Assembly: GCA_026413225.1 (NCBI GenBank)
Contig: CM048554.1
Location: 89,941,963 to 90,005,962, forward strand
Direction of reading: 5' to 3'
DNA from: Otis tarda
Lineage: Eukaryota > Chordata > Aves > Otidiformes > Otididae
Length of the DNA: 64,000 nt
Shown: positions 53,436 to 64,000 of the stretch, one piece after another
Numbering within the stretch: the first letter of the stretch is position 1
How the letters are laid out: each line of letters opens with the position of its first letter
Notes under the pieces: generated by a model
What the model was told of the DNA's origin: nothing
The model's input: the letters and a program-made list of their open reading frames with translations, nothing else
Database searches by the model: none
Position numbers and translations under genes: made by a program

Positions 53436-54890
53436 TCAGCCACCCGAGAGTGCTGAGGGAACTGGCGGAGGTGATAGCCGAGCCGCTTTCCATCATCTAT
53501 CAGCGCTCCTTGTTGACTGGTGAGGTCCCGGAAGACTGGAGGCTTGCCAACGTGACTCCCATTTACAAGAAAGGTTGTAAGGAGGATCCAGGGAACTACA
53601 GGCCTGTTAGCCTGACCTCGGTTACAGGGAAGGTTATGGAACAGATAGTCTTGAGGGAGATCATACGGCATGTGCGGGATGGCCGGGGGATCAGGCCTAG
53701 CCAGCATGGGTTCATGAAGGGCAGGTCCTGTTTGACCAACCTGATCTCCTTTTACGATCAAGTGACCCATCTGCTGGATGAGGGAAAGGCTGTTGATGTG
53801 GTCTACCTAGACTTCAGCAAAGCCTTTGACACTGTCTCCCACAGTATTCTCCTGCAGAAGCTGGCAGCCCATGGCTTGGATGGGTACACTCTTGGCTGGG
53901 TAAGGAGCTGGCTGGAGGGCCAGGCTCAGAGAGTGGTGGTGAATGGAGTTAAATCCAGCTGGCTACTGGTCACAAGTGGTGTTCGCCAGGGGTTGGTGCT
54001 GGGGCCTGTCCTCTTCAATATCTTTATTGATGATCTGGATGAGGGCATTGAGTGCACCCTCAGTAAGTTTGCAGATGACACCAAATTGGTGCTGAAGCCA
54101 ATGGGATGAGGTTCAACAAGACCAAATGCTGAGTCCTGCACTTTGGCCACAACAACCCCAGGCAGCGCTATAGGCTTGGGGCGGAGTGGCTGGAGGACTG
54201 TGTGGAGGAAACGGACCTGGGGGTATTGATTGATGCTCGGCTGAGCATGAGCCGACAGTGTGCCCGGGTGGCCAAGAAGGCCAACGGCATCCTGGCTTGC
54301 ATCAAAAACAGTGTTACTAGCAGGAACAGGGAGGTAATTGTACCCCTGTACTCGGCACTGGTGAGGCCGCACCTCGAGTACTGTGTTCAGTTTTGGGCCC
54401 CTCACTGCAAGAAAGACATTGAGGCCCTGGAACGCGTTCAGAGGAGGGCTACGAAGCTGGTGAGGGGTCTGGAGCACAGGCCTTATGAGGAGCGGCTGAG
54501 GGAGCTGGGATTGTTCAGTCTGGAGAAGAGGAGGCTCAGGGGAGACCTTATAGCTCTCTATAACTTCCTGAAGGGAGGTTGTAGTGAGCTAGGGGTCGGC
54601 CTTTTCTCTCGTGTAGACAGTGATAGAACTAGAGGCAATGGTTTCAAGCTGCGCCAGGGGAGATTCAGGCTGGACATTAGGAAATATTACTTCTCGGAAA
54701 GGGTAGTCAGGCCCTGGAATGCACTGCCCAGGGAGGTGGTGGAGTCACCGACCATGGGGGTGTTCAAGAAACGTTTGGATGTTGTGTTGAGGGATATGAT
54801 TTAGCTGAGAAGTATTGGTGATGGTTGGACTGGATGATCTTTTAGGTCTTTTCCAATCTTGATAATTCTGTGATTCTGTGATTCTGTGAT
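53436..54890 (+). mobile_element. 5'-truncated CR1 LINE with (ATTCTGTG)n tail
   Basis: The copy begins in the reverse transcriptase at [20 protein letters not shown] and runs to the 3' end. It finishes with three ATTCTGTG units at 54865-54888. This tail differs from the ATTCTATG tail of the copies at 37.5 and 55.0 kb, and the protein also differs (for example [18 protein letters not shown]). It is therefore another CR1 subfamily. The DNA upstream of 53436 is unrelated. It is antisense to BCKDHB. Confidence 0.93.
53450..54804 (+). pseudogene. CR1 ORF2 reverse transcriptase, broken by a deletion
   Basis: The first frame (53450-54109) holds RT blocks [49 protein letters not shown] (with Arg-Gln where Pro-Gln is usual) and the catalytic SKFADDTKL. 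Shortly after FADD, about 65 bases are missing compared with the copy at 39.7 kb, and the frame changes. A second lesion is an in-frame TGA at 54130-54132 in the downstream frame. From 54202 the C-terminal part reads cleanly ([40 protein letters not shown]) to the native stop at 54802-54804. Confidence 0.9.
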
Positions 54891-55011
54891 TTAGAAAGGA
54901 GCTAAGCATCCTAATAGGGGAAAATGGAGAATATGGAATAGTGGAAGGAAAGAAATATGGAACACAAATCCATGGAAAACCAGGCTTCATTACTCATGCA
55001 GTAATCATTTT
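54891..55011. other. Spacer between two CR1 copies
   Basis: About 120 bases of AT-rich sequence separate the tail of one CR1 from the 5' breakpoint of the next. Nothing else is recognised in it. Confidence 0.6.
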
Positions 55012-55739
55012 TCATTCTTTATCTCAAGCACAAATACAGACTGGGCGGAGAACAGACTGACAGCAGCCCTGAGAAGGAATGGGGTGTGCTGGTGGATGAG
55101 AAGCTCAACATGGGCCAACAATGTGCGCTTGCAGCCCAGAAAGTCAACTATTTCCTGGACTGCATCAAAAGAAGCATGCCAGCAGGTTGAGGGAGGTGAT
55201 TCTCCCTCTCTACTCTGCTCTGGTGAGACCCCACCTGGAGTACTGTGTCCAGTTCTGGAGCCCCCAAAAGAAGGACGTGGACCTGTTGGAGTGAGTCCAG
55301 AGGAGGGCCACAAAGATGATCAGAGGGCCGGAGCATCTCTCCTATGAGGACAGGCTGAGAGAGTTGGGGCTGTTCAGCCTGGAGAAGAGAAGGCTCCAGG
55401 GAGACCTTATAATAGTCTTCCAGTACGTAAAGTGGACTTACAAGAAAGATGAGGAGAAACTATTTAGCAGGGCCTGTTGCGATAGGATAAGGGGTAATGA
55501 AGATTTTAAAATGGAGGTAGATTCAGATTAAACATCAAGAAAACAATGAGGATGGTGGAACACTGGAACAGGTTGCCCAGAGAGGTGGTTGATGCCCCAT
55601 CCCTGGAAACCTTCAAGGCCAGGTTGGACGGGGCTCTGAACAACCTGATGTAGTTGGAGACGTCCCTGCTCCTTCCAGGGGGTTTGGACTAGATGACCTT
55701 TAAAGCCTTCCAACCCAAATCATTCTATGATTCCATGAT
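55012..55739 (+). mobile_element. 5'-truncated CR1 LINE 3' end, same subfamily as the 37.5-kb copy
   Basis: The copy starts at CACAAATACAGACTGGGCGG and follows the 37.5-kb element closely through the end of ORF2 and the 3' UTR, ending near ATTCTATGATTCC (55722-55734). ORF2 is broken by several small indels and stops. The longest piece in the native frame covers [20 protein letters not shown] (from 55316). It retains CCCCACCTGGAGTACTG at about 55229, exactly where the 37.5-kb copy has lost 7 bases. It is antisense to BCKDHB. Confidence 0.93.
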
Positions 55740-58700
55740 CATAATGTGGGTATCCAAAGTAAAAACACCAAATTAATTTCTATGCCTTCATAGCATTGCA
55801 TGGGAAAAGATGGCAAGGCCAAATCCAAAATCCATGGAACCTATATCTGAGAGTTCTCTGGGTTTTTTTCAGGCTTCCATTCCATGGAACATTTCTACTA
55901 TGTTGTTGCGATTTTTAAATCATTAACACAGAGTTATAACTCAAAAATTTGCCTGTAACTCTTTAATTTAAATTTCCATTAAAATACTACAAAATGTGAA
56001 ACAATAGTTATTTTCTATTTAAGTAGCAACTCTGTTGCTTCTGCTACAATATCTTTAGTTTGATCTTTTTATGCATCTACTAATTTTATGCAATCTAGTA
56101 ATTTGGATTTAAATTCTTTTTTCCCCAGAAGAGTGACTACAGTTGTAATGCTTGGGATAAAGGTAAAATAGTACCTCTTAATATCAACTGTTTGAGATTA
56201 CATCATACAGCTTCAGACTTTTTGTCACATATAATTGGTCCAGAAAACAGGAAAAGTAAAAAGTGCCAATTTATATAGACTGCGTCATCAATGTAAACAG
56301 AGGCTGAGATTCAGCAATCTTTCCTGTATAGATTAACTTGAGTTTTATATTCTATTACTCTATTTTCTGGCAAATGCCACTATTAAAATCTTCTAACATG
56401 TTCCATCAACATCTGTCTTGCATATCCAAGCTAAAACTAATAAAAATATTAGATTACCTTAAAATAAGAACTTCTCCCAATGCTCAAAGACATGAAAAAG
56501 GTTAATCACGTGCCTTTTAGTTCTATTTGTACTCAACCAAATTCCTTCTCCACTTCCATTAAGTTTAACGGTCTTTGTGCACAAGTGACATGCTGCTTAG
56601 AGCTATAGTAAAGCAATGACATTTGATGAGTTAGCACGGGATAATAAAGCAGTAACATACAAAGTGACCTAGAAACTGTCACAAAATATACGCATTTTTC
56701 ATCTATGTCAATAGATATCTCTTCAATGACAAGTATCAAATCAAGCCTCAAGTAGAGAGCTACATTTAACTGCTACACTGAATCTTTTAACACAACTGTT
56801 AGCCCAAGAATCACTACTTATAGTGATTTTAAAATGTACACAAGAGAAAGCCCATCAACAGACCAATAAATATATTTTACTTCTAAATAGCCTCTCCTGA
56901 TGAGCCGAAAAAATTTGTGAAAGTAGTCTGGGAAAAACAGTCTGCTTCCATTAACTGATATACAGTTTTCCACTGTACGGATTACCATAGCATCAAAATG
57001 AGTCGGCAGCATGAAAAAAATTATCAGCATTAAGAGTTAATAAACATTCCATATCTATTTAGTGTATACATCTCAAAGAACCAACTCCTTGGTTTCTTGT
57101 ATTCAACATGATACACAGGCATTAGCATTTTTCACTTAGATAAATAGCTTAAAAGACTTGTTGAACCCTTTACATGCTTATCATCTAAAAGACAGCAGTC
57201 ATCATTGTACGTGACAGAATAAATAATCAAAGCCTGTATATCATTCACTTCAGAATTCTGAATATTGCTGAATAACAAAGTCTTTGTTCCCTCCTTTCTA
57301 CTTATTACGTATTATTAACATATCTGAGATAATGTTTACTCTAAACACTTAGAAATGTGATAGTCTTAGGCTAATTGTCACATGAAGATTCTTCTCCTAA
57401 ATCATTAAGGCAGTTTTTATGTTCAATGGTAGATACAATGCAGACAGAAACCATGAAGTCAGATTAAGAACCATACAAGGCACAAATAAACCCTTCTTGT
57501 CTGAAACTTTGATTTCCTAATGTAAAGCTATTGAATAGCACTCTTTCCAATTCAGTAATTAATTCTGCATCACTGTAATCATTGAATGTCTATAGATCTC
57601 CTCATTTACATCCTCTATATATGAAAGGACCAAGCAGCTTTGTACATCCAGACCGTGACAACTAAAGAAGCATAATCAAACTTGTCAACTGAGCAAAACT
57701 ATATTCACCAGAAAGTCAATTCATTCTTGGAGAGCAATAATTAGCAGAGCTGTAGAACTTTATAAAACTTTGTTTGGTAGTGGAAGGGCCAGAGGGAAGA
57801 TCAATTACCCAGCACTGTAGGTGGTAAACAAAATGTAGTTGTTAACTAGTTCTCTACATTTTCCTACTGAGTAACACTTCCATTTGCTTACAAAAAACCC
57901 ACTGTACACTTCCTTTCACAGAAGCTCATCAACTTACTGCTCAGTAACAAAATTTGTGTTCTCTGATATTCTTTGGAGCTCTGTTTTTGCAGAAAGATTT
58001 TCATGAGCAGGTTTCTCACAGTTTCTAAATTACTCAAGTAAAATTTTCTAGAGTCGAATGTAATCATTCTAGAGAGAGACTGTTGCTTAGCCTTTGTTGT
58101 TACTTATTTCCCTTCAAGGAGAATCAGTAAAGCAGATATTAAACAGCTAGCATGCAGAATTCAGAAAAATGGAAAAAGGGACTAAGTGGTTGTACTGTAG
58201 TGCCTTGAAGAAAATTAGACAAAAGATATAAATATTTAAAAGCTACTGGAAGCCCGAAACTATGAACATATTTACATTCGACAACACAGGAAAAAGGAGA
58301 GATTAATATATATTTTATAAGTGGTAAGGCCATGACAGAAAGAAATTAAGTAACTTGCCAAATATTCTAAGTAGTACATGGCAGAAAGGACTTGTAAGGA
58401 AGGCACTTGAGTAATGCAAATCACAATCTCTTCCTCTGTACTGCCGCATTTCTAGTGATGTTTAGTTATAAAAGCATTAAGCCTCTCAATTATCTAATTT
58501 TAGACTGTTCAAAGTCTTTTATTTATGTAAAGATCTGCATTTCTGTATTACCACTAAATACTTTATTTCTTTAGGAGTTTGCCAATGTATACAGGATTCA
58601 CAATATTTTAAGAACACATACGGTGAAAGTTTAAAACTTCATCGCAAGAGAACTTTCCTCAGTACTTTGCTGAATCATCAGCTTGCTCAGTTGTGTTGAT

Positions 58701-61700
58701 TCTGACATTAATTTAGGTGATAATGAAATAAAGATGAAATTAATAAAGAATTAAAGGAGGGAGGAGGAACATGAGTCTTTACTTCTACTTTGCTGTGACC
58801 TTTATTTTGATCTCTTCCCAATACTGAAAAAAAAAATGAGATTTCATTCTAGTGTATTACAGGTCAGAAAACTACTTTACACTATGATACTTTAAGTAAA
58901 ACAAGTTCTAATCTTATTAAATATTTGAGAACTATTGAAGTCACAGAAAAAAATATATAGCTAAATTTATCTTTTGTAATAAGCAAATTCCAGCATGATA
59001 CTAAGTCATATCTCAAGTAAGAATATTAGCTGTCCATTTACTCCAAATAATTGCCCCAAGAAAATCTCTATATTTTGCTGCAATTCATTAATGTAAGCAA
59101 ATGTAATTAGATAAAACAACCAAGGTCTATTACTACTATTACTACAACCATTAACTATATTATGTATATTTTGATTGTCCAGTAGAAGGGACAATTTACA
59201 CGTTACTAGGTAGACAGATTACTTTAACAGATTTATTTTCTTTCACAGGAAGAACTATAAACTATAAAACTATATTAACACAAACTGCTGACAGTATTTC
59301 TCAGATCTACAAATCACATTTTCCTCTAGTCAATCCATTATTTAAAACATCATTAAGCTCTAAGCCAAAAAAAATTATAGCATAAAGAAATTTCTCAAAT
59401 GTCAACAAAACAATGGAGCTGGTAACTAGAAATTAATTGTTTCCACAAGCTTTTTAAAGCACAACATTTGTTGCCATCATACTGCAAATAGTTCAACACT
59501 AACAAATGGAAAACTAAAAGTCACATTCCCGTGCTTAATAATCCAATTTCTTTTTTTCTCCTCAACTCTAACTCCATTTTCCCTCTAGGGAGAAGAAAAG
59601 AATCACACCTTCTAAATTTATTTTTAAAATTTATGTTTCTAAGAGAAATCAGCCAAAACTTTGAAAAAAATAGTAACTCAACTTTTGCTCTGAGTGCTAA
59701 AATAATGAACCAGTTTAGTGGCAAATGATAAGTAGATGCCACTTACTCTTTAAATTCAAAACAGATTCCCCTTTTGCAGTTAAGTCATTTAAGCCCTTTT
59801 TTCTTAAGAAATTTGTAATCTTCCCAATACAGCAGTATTGTGAACTTCAAAGTCTAGGTAACGTGCCAGTAAATGCACCACAAATGGCAGAGAAGATAAC
59901 ACTGTATAGATCAGTACTTAGTGGTAATGTATGACCCCATGCCAAAAGAATGGTTTTGCAGGTTTGACATTTGCAGACTAAGTAACTTAATAATACTGGC
60001 AATATGGGTTTTTTAGCTGATGGAGAAATCATAATGGACACTTACAGTACGAGTATTATACTGTAACCAAGTGGTTATATAATACCACTTACTATTTTTC
60101 TCATCTGGAAAGACTAATTAGCATTCTTTGTAAACAACTGCAAGCCTTAAGCTACAAGACATAAACCGAAGTACAGTTCCAACTTACAACACACTGCACT
60201 GCTGATCTAATTAATGTGACTAGAGTTTAAACAGAATATTGCTCAGGCAAGTGAATAAATACCTCACATTCGGTTCAAATGGAACAAAGCATGATCTTAA
60301 AATGATATCATCATAACATTTACAATGCTGGCAGCCTCTTCTCTTCACAGAATTTAGGCTACATCAACAATTCCCCTCACATCACCTAATTTTAAAAAGT
60401 TATAAAGAGTATTCTAATGTTTAACATGGTTATTTTAGATTGCTTCAGATTAAAACCTTTCAGTACTTCACTAATTCAATTTCTGGCTGCTTTTCTTTTT
60501 ATATGTTATCTTTCATATTCTACCTTCAAAGAGAAGAGAAAATGGCCTGAACTAATTCCTCCTAAAGACTTCTTTGTTGCAATTAAAATTTTATACATAA
60601 CAATCTTACCTTTTTTAAAATCAAATACACTTGCAAAACAACCATATAACAGCAGCACCTCTAGTTTACAAGCTGCAATGTTGATTAATGGCAAAAGTAT
60701 TTGCAGGGTATTCACACCGGTAATCATACGGGTAGAAAAGTAGGGGAGGAAGAAAGGTGTGAATGAGAGAATACAGGAAACATATTTTGTACTAATATTT
60801 TACCAAAAGCAAAGAGCACCTGATTGCCCTGCATGCTTAGCACTATAGTGAGATTCATTATCCAATAAGTAAAATTACACGTCCAGAACTATACAGGTGA
60901 GTAGTTCTTACTCAAGTCATGGGCAGAAGAAGAGGATATGAATCAAGAATATGACAACACTCCAGCACTGCCAACTGTATCTCCTCTTTTTTTCTCTGAT
61001 GCCACTGGTTTATCCTGCTTATCTTACAACTATGGCCCAACTTTTTCCGCTCTTCTCAAAGTAATTATGACATATGCCATAGGTGAGAATACTTCCCTTC
61101 ATTTGGCTCCTTCTTGTCCAGCATTTACCGCTTTAACTAGATTGTACTTAAGCACAAGGGCTAGATATTAACGTAACACATCCCTGAAAATGGATACCCA
61201 AAAGAAGAGAGCACAAGAGCAGTAGCAAATGTTGCAATGAATTCCTCCTGCTCTTTGTGTTCAGAAGCGACAAAGATAACCATTGGAATCAAATACTACT
61301 ATTTTTTTTTTCTTTTTTTTTTTTTCTGGTAGCTGGAGAAGGATCAAGTTGAACAACAGCAAAGCTTTCCTCAGCGCAGAAAACAGAATACGCTCAGGTG
61401 CCAATAATGAAAAGGCACAAAAATCTCTAGAGATATCAAAGGGCTGATATCAAATGTAAACTGACGAAGCTGACGAAGCCACATGGGTGCCACAGCACCA
61501 CAATCAGCTGCTCTATCCATTTTCTTCAATTTAAAGCAACTGTAACTACAAATTTGTCCTAGAATATTTTATAACATTACTTAGAAAAAGAAAATATATC
61601 AGTTACTTTTTTAAAAAAAATATTCTTTTCAAGTACTCTTTAATACAAGAATAAAATACTATTTTGTTACTTTCCCACCTTAAGTTACAATTAACAATAA

Positions 61701-64000
61701 AGTAAATTATACAAAATCTTGTTGTTTCCAATAACATCACAGAAACTCACAGTCCCTTTCAGATAAGATTTCTCTGTAACCCACTCAGGAAACTGAAATC
61801 TAAAATCTAAAATTAAACACTCCAGTTGATCATAAAAATTGTGAAGGAATATGAAGAGTGGTCCTAAGACATTCCATACTTTCATTAACTGTAGAGAATA
61901 ATTAAAACACTGAGTTTAAGCTGAATGTAAGAGCCATAACAGGTGAGTACAGGTGCTATACAGCAATGACACTTATCAAAGCTACACTGTTGCTTAGGTA
62001 AAGCTGAGGTGGGCTTAATGAAAGTCACTAGGTAAAACATTCAAAATGAAAAGGGGAGCACGGTGACTGTGCTGCTATGTATGAAAATGCCAGTGCAATA
62101 GTTCTCTTGCTGTAGCTGCTGAAAAGTCTATTAGACCACCTAAATAATACAAGCTACATTTCATATATAATGTTATACAACTCATCTACAGACAGCTGTC
62201 TGCATGAAATGAAGTACTAGTGTAACCTTCAACTACAATTTCATTACATAAGGAAATGTAGCACAAACCTATAAACACACATTCTTCTCTGTTTTGGGAC
62301 CATCTTTTTCCATATCCCTAAATTCCTTCACAAGAGTTTTTCCTCCAGGTACTGGACTACATATTTTTCTTTCCTCTCCATCCTTAATTTCAATTTTTAC
62401 ACAGCTTTGCTTCAATACACTCCCAACCTTGCTTTAGTTTCACTTTTTTCAGTGTATGTACAAACATCCTAAATAAAGGTAGAGGATTATACAGGTATTT
62501 TATTATAATGGCAGGTTTCAGCAATGCCAGTCACAGTCCCTATACCCCATCAAAAACCAATATAATGCAATCAGGGGTGTTCCAACCATGAAGCTAGCAA
62601 TTCTCCACCTAGAAAATCAAACATGTACAAGTGGTATCCATAATCCATGAGCACCCACCAACGTAGTTAAGCAAACCAATTCAGTCTTGCTGTTCTATCA
62701 CAACTCATTATGATAGACATGGGCAAGATAGTAAACAGCTCAGCCAGCAGATTAGACCCTGCTTTGAGATACGGATGAATAATTTTAGCAAATGTAACCC
62801 CCTCAAGCAAAATCCCCACAAAGAACAAACAAAAATCCCAGTTTTAGGTTGATACCCAGTACAGGAAAGCCTAAGCAATTAAAGTCTGGCAAATTTATAT
62901 GGAAATAAATTTTTCATAGGTCTTTTAGACAGTTTTAAGTATAGACAGAGCTACTACACTCCCTTTTAATTAAAAAAAAAAAAATCTATATGCAATTGAG
63001 CTAGAAGCAAAAATTCAAGCAGAACAGACTAAAAGCAAAAGGTAAGATCCGTCCCTTGAAATTCTGTCCTGTATTATCTGCAAAAGGATATTCTGCACAA
63101 CAGGCAGCTTCTTGGTTCTGTAGGGTTAGTTCTATATAACAATTCAAATGAAATCAGAGACAAGAGGGGAAAAAAAAATCACTAAAATACTCTGCTGGAA
63201 TGTAGTACCATAGACAAATGTGTGATTATTTTTTTTGAATTTTATTATTCGCTGTTATGTTAAAAAAAAGTCTTCAGGAAGTTCTGAAATATACACATCA
63301 GTTTAAGATTCTCAAAAATGAAACAATTTCTGAATTCTAGTACTAGGAGTTTTAAATATCAAAAGCATATTTTGCAAACAAAGTCAGGGAAAAAAAAATT
63401 GTTTCGGTGGGGGGGAAGTCTCCAGACCTGTTTTTTTTCATGTATCAAACCAGTATATAGCCATGCAATAATTAAAGTCCACGCATTTCATTCCAGGACA
63501 TTTTTTCATGACATTACAGGACAGTAATTTTTTTTTTGTTTTCCTATATCCACATGCAAAAGTAAAATGTCCACCAAGTCCATCCAAAGTCTGTCGTACT
63601 CTATCATATTATTATGTGAAATATTGTCATAAATTTCAGGACAGTGTAACTTACACACAAAGAACAAATAAGCAAATTGCAAGGTTTTCAGATAAGTTCA
63701 ATCTCCACGTGATAAAATAGTAATAAAGAACTTATTAACAATATGCAGAAAATCAAACATTTCAACATGGTAAGGGTCTTAATGTGTCAGAGTCTTCAAA
63801 AGATGCGCAACAAGAAAATATAACAAGGATAATACACAAGAAAATAATTGTTTTCTACCATAATGAGTCAGTTAAGTAACCAAACATTCAGGATTTCATG
63901 CATGAATTCAGCTTATCAGATTTGCAGGGAGAAATGGTCAAATATGCTAAAACATTTCAGAGACTTGGGGGATTTTAGGAGTACTCCGTAGTAGCTTAAA
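55740..64000. other. Non-coding stretch, probable BCKDHB intron (upstream side)
   Basis: No exon, RNA gene or mobile element is recognised. A T-tract with one C lies at about 61302-61325, and short A-runs at about 62970-62983. A minus-strand frame at 56818-57030 and several others of 60-108 codons show no known motif. The preceding BCKDHB exon, expected on the minus strand, was not found and may lie beyond 64000. Confidence 0.5.

Noticed and set aside
56818-57030. 70-codon minus-strand frame with a protein-like appearance
   Set aside because: No recognisable motif, no splice-site pair and no link to the BCKDHB sequence were found. It is consistent with a chance open frame.
60301-60345. Minus-strand codons resembling the KCYD stretch of the last BCKDHB exon
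   Set aside because: A stop codon lies immediately upstream in the frame, and the location is on the wrong side of the identified exon.

Overview
The window looks like a piece of a bird genome. It is AT-rich, gene-poor, non-bacterial DNA full of CR1-type LINE copies, several of which end in the (ATTCTATG)n-like 3' repeat typical of CR1. It also carries endogenous retrovirus (ERV) and LTR remnants. I cannot name the species. The only vertebrate gene I can support is one 87-bp exon at 34724-34810 on the minus strand. It encodes 29 residues matching the penultimate coding exon of BCKDHB, the E1-beta subunit of the mitochondrial branched-chain alpha-keto acid dehydrogenase, and has clean AG and GT splice sites on both sides. 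I did not find the next (last) exon or the previous one. The simplest reading is that almost the whole window is two large BCKDHB introns: at least 34.7 kb downstream of the exon (lower coordinates) and at least 29 kb upstream (higher coordinates). Layout: 1-117 may be the tail of a retroposed transcript. 128-1860 is a minus-strand ERV remnant with an LTR, a polypurine tract and broken integrase and RNase H regions; no env is seen. 1861-15776 is AT-rich intron with one CpG-dense patch. 15777-16312 is an old CR1. 25122-25640 is a CR1 3' end. 28370-28451 is a 41-bp tandem duplication. About 30690-31600 is an LTR-like element of unknown family. 34724-34810 is the BCKDHB exon. 36540-41380 is very old minus-strand CR1 sequence, split by a much younger plus-strand CR1 (37541-40576) that carries an almost complete ORF2 with two visible lesions. 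45838-46966 is a solo LTR bounded by a 5-bp target duplication (AATGC); 49774-50457 is a truncated relative. 47525-48000 and 48285-48915 are further CR1 pieces in opposite orientations. 53436-54890 and 55012-55739 are two CR1 copies of different subfamilies placed nearly end to end. The rest is AT-rich non-coding DNA in which I recognise nothing. Apart from the exon, the genes here are selfish-element genes, all broken to some degree. The younger CR1 copies and both related LTRs lie antisense to BCKDHB, while the ERV, the LTR-like element at 31 kb and the oldest CR1 pieces lie in sense. I found no tRNA, rRNA, CRISPR array or operon-like structure, and no evidence of a new biological system. 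The most informative items are the nested LINE, the near-intact CR1 ORF2, the solo LTR with its internal repeat array, and a perfect 16-bp inverted repeat at 51461-51498.
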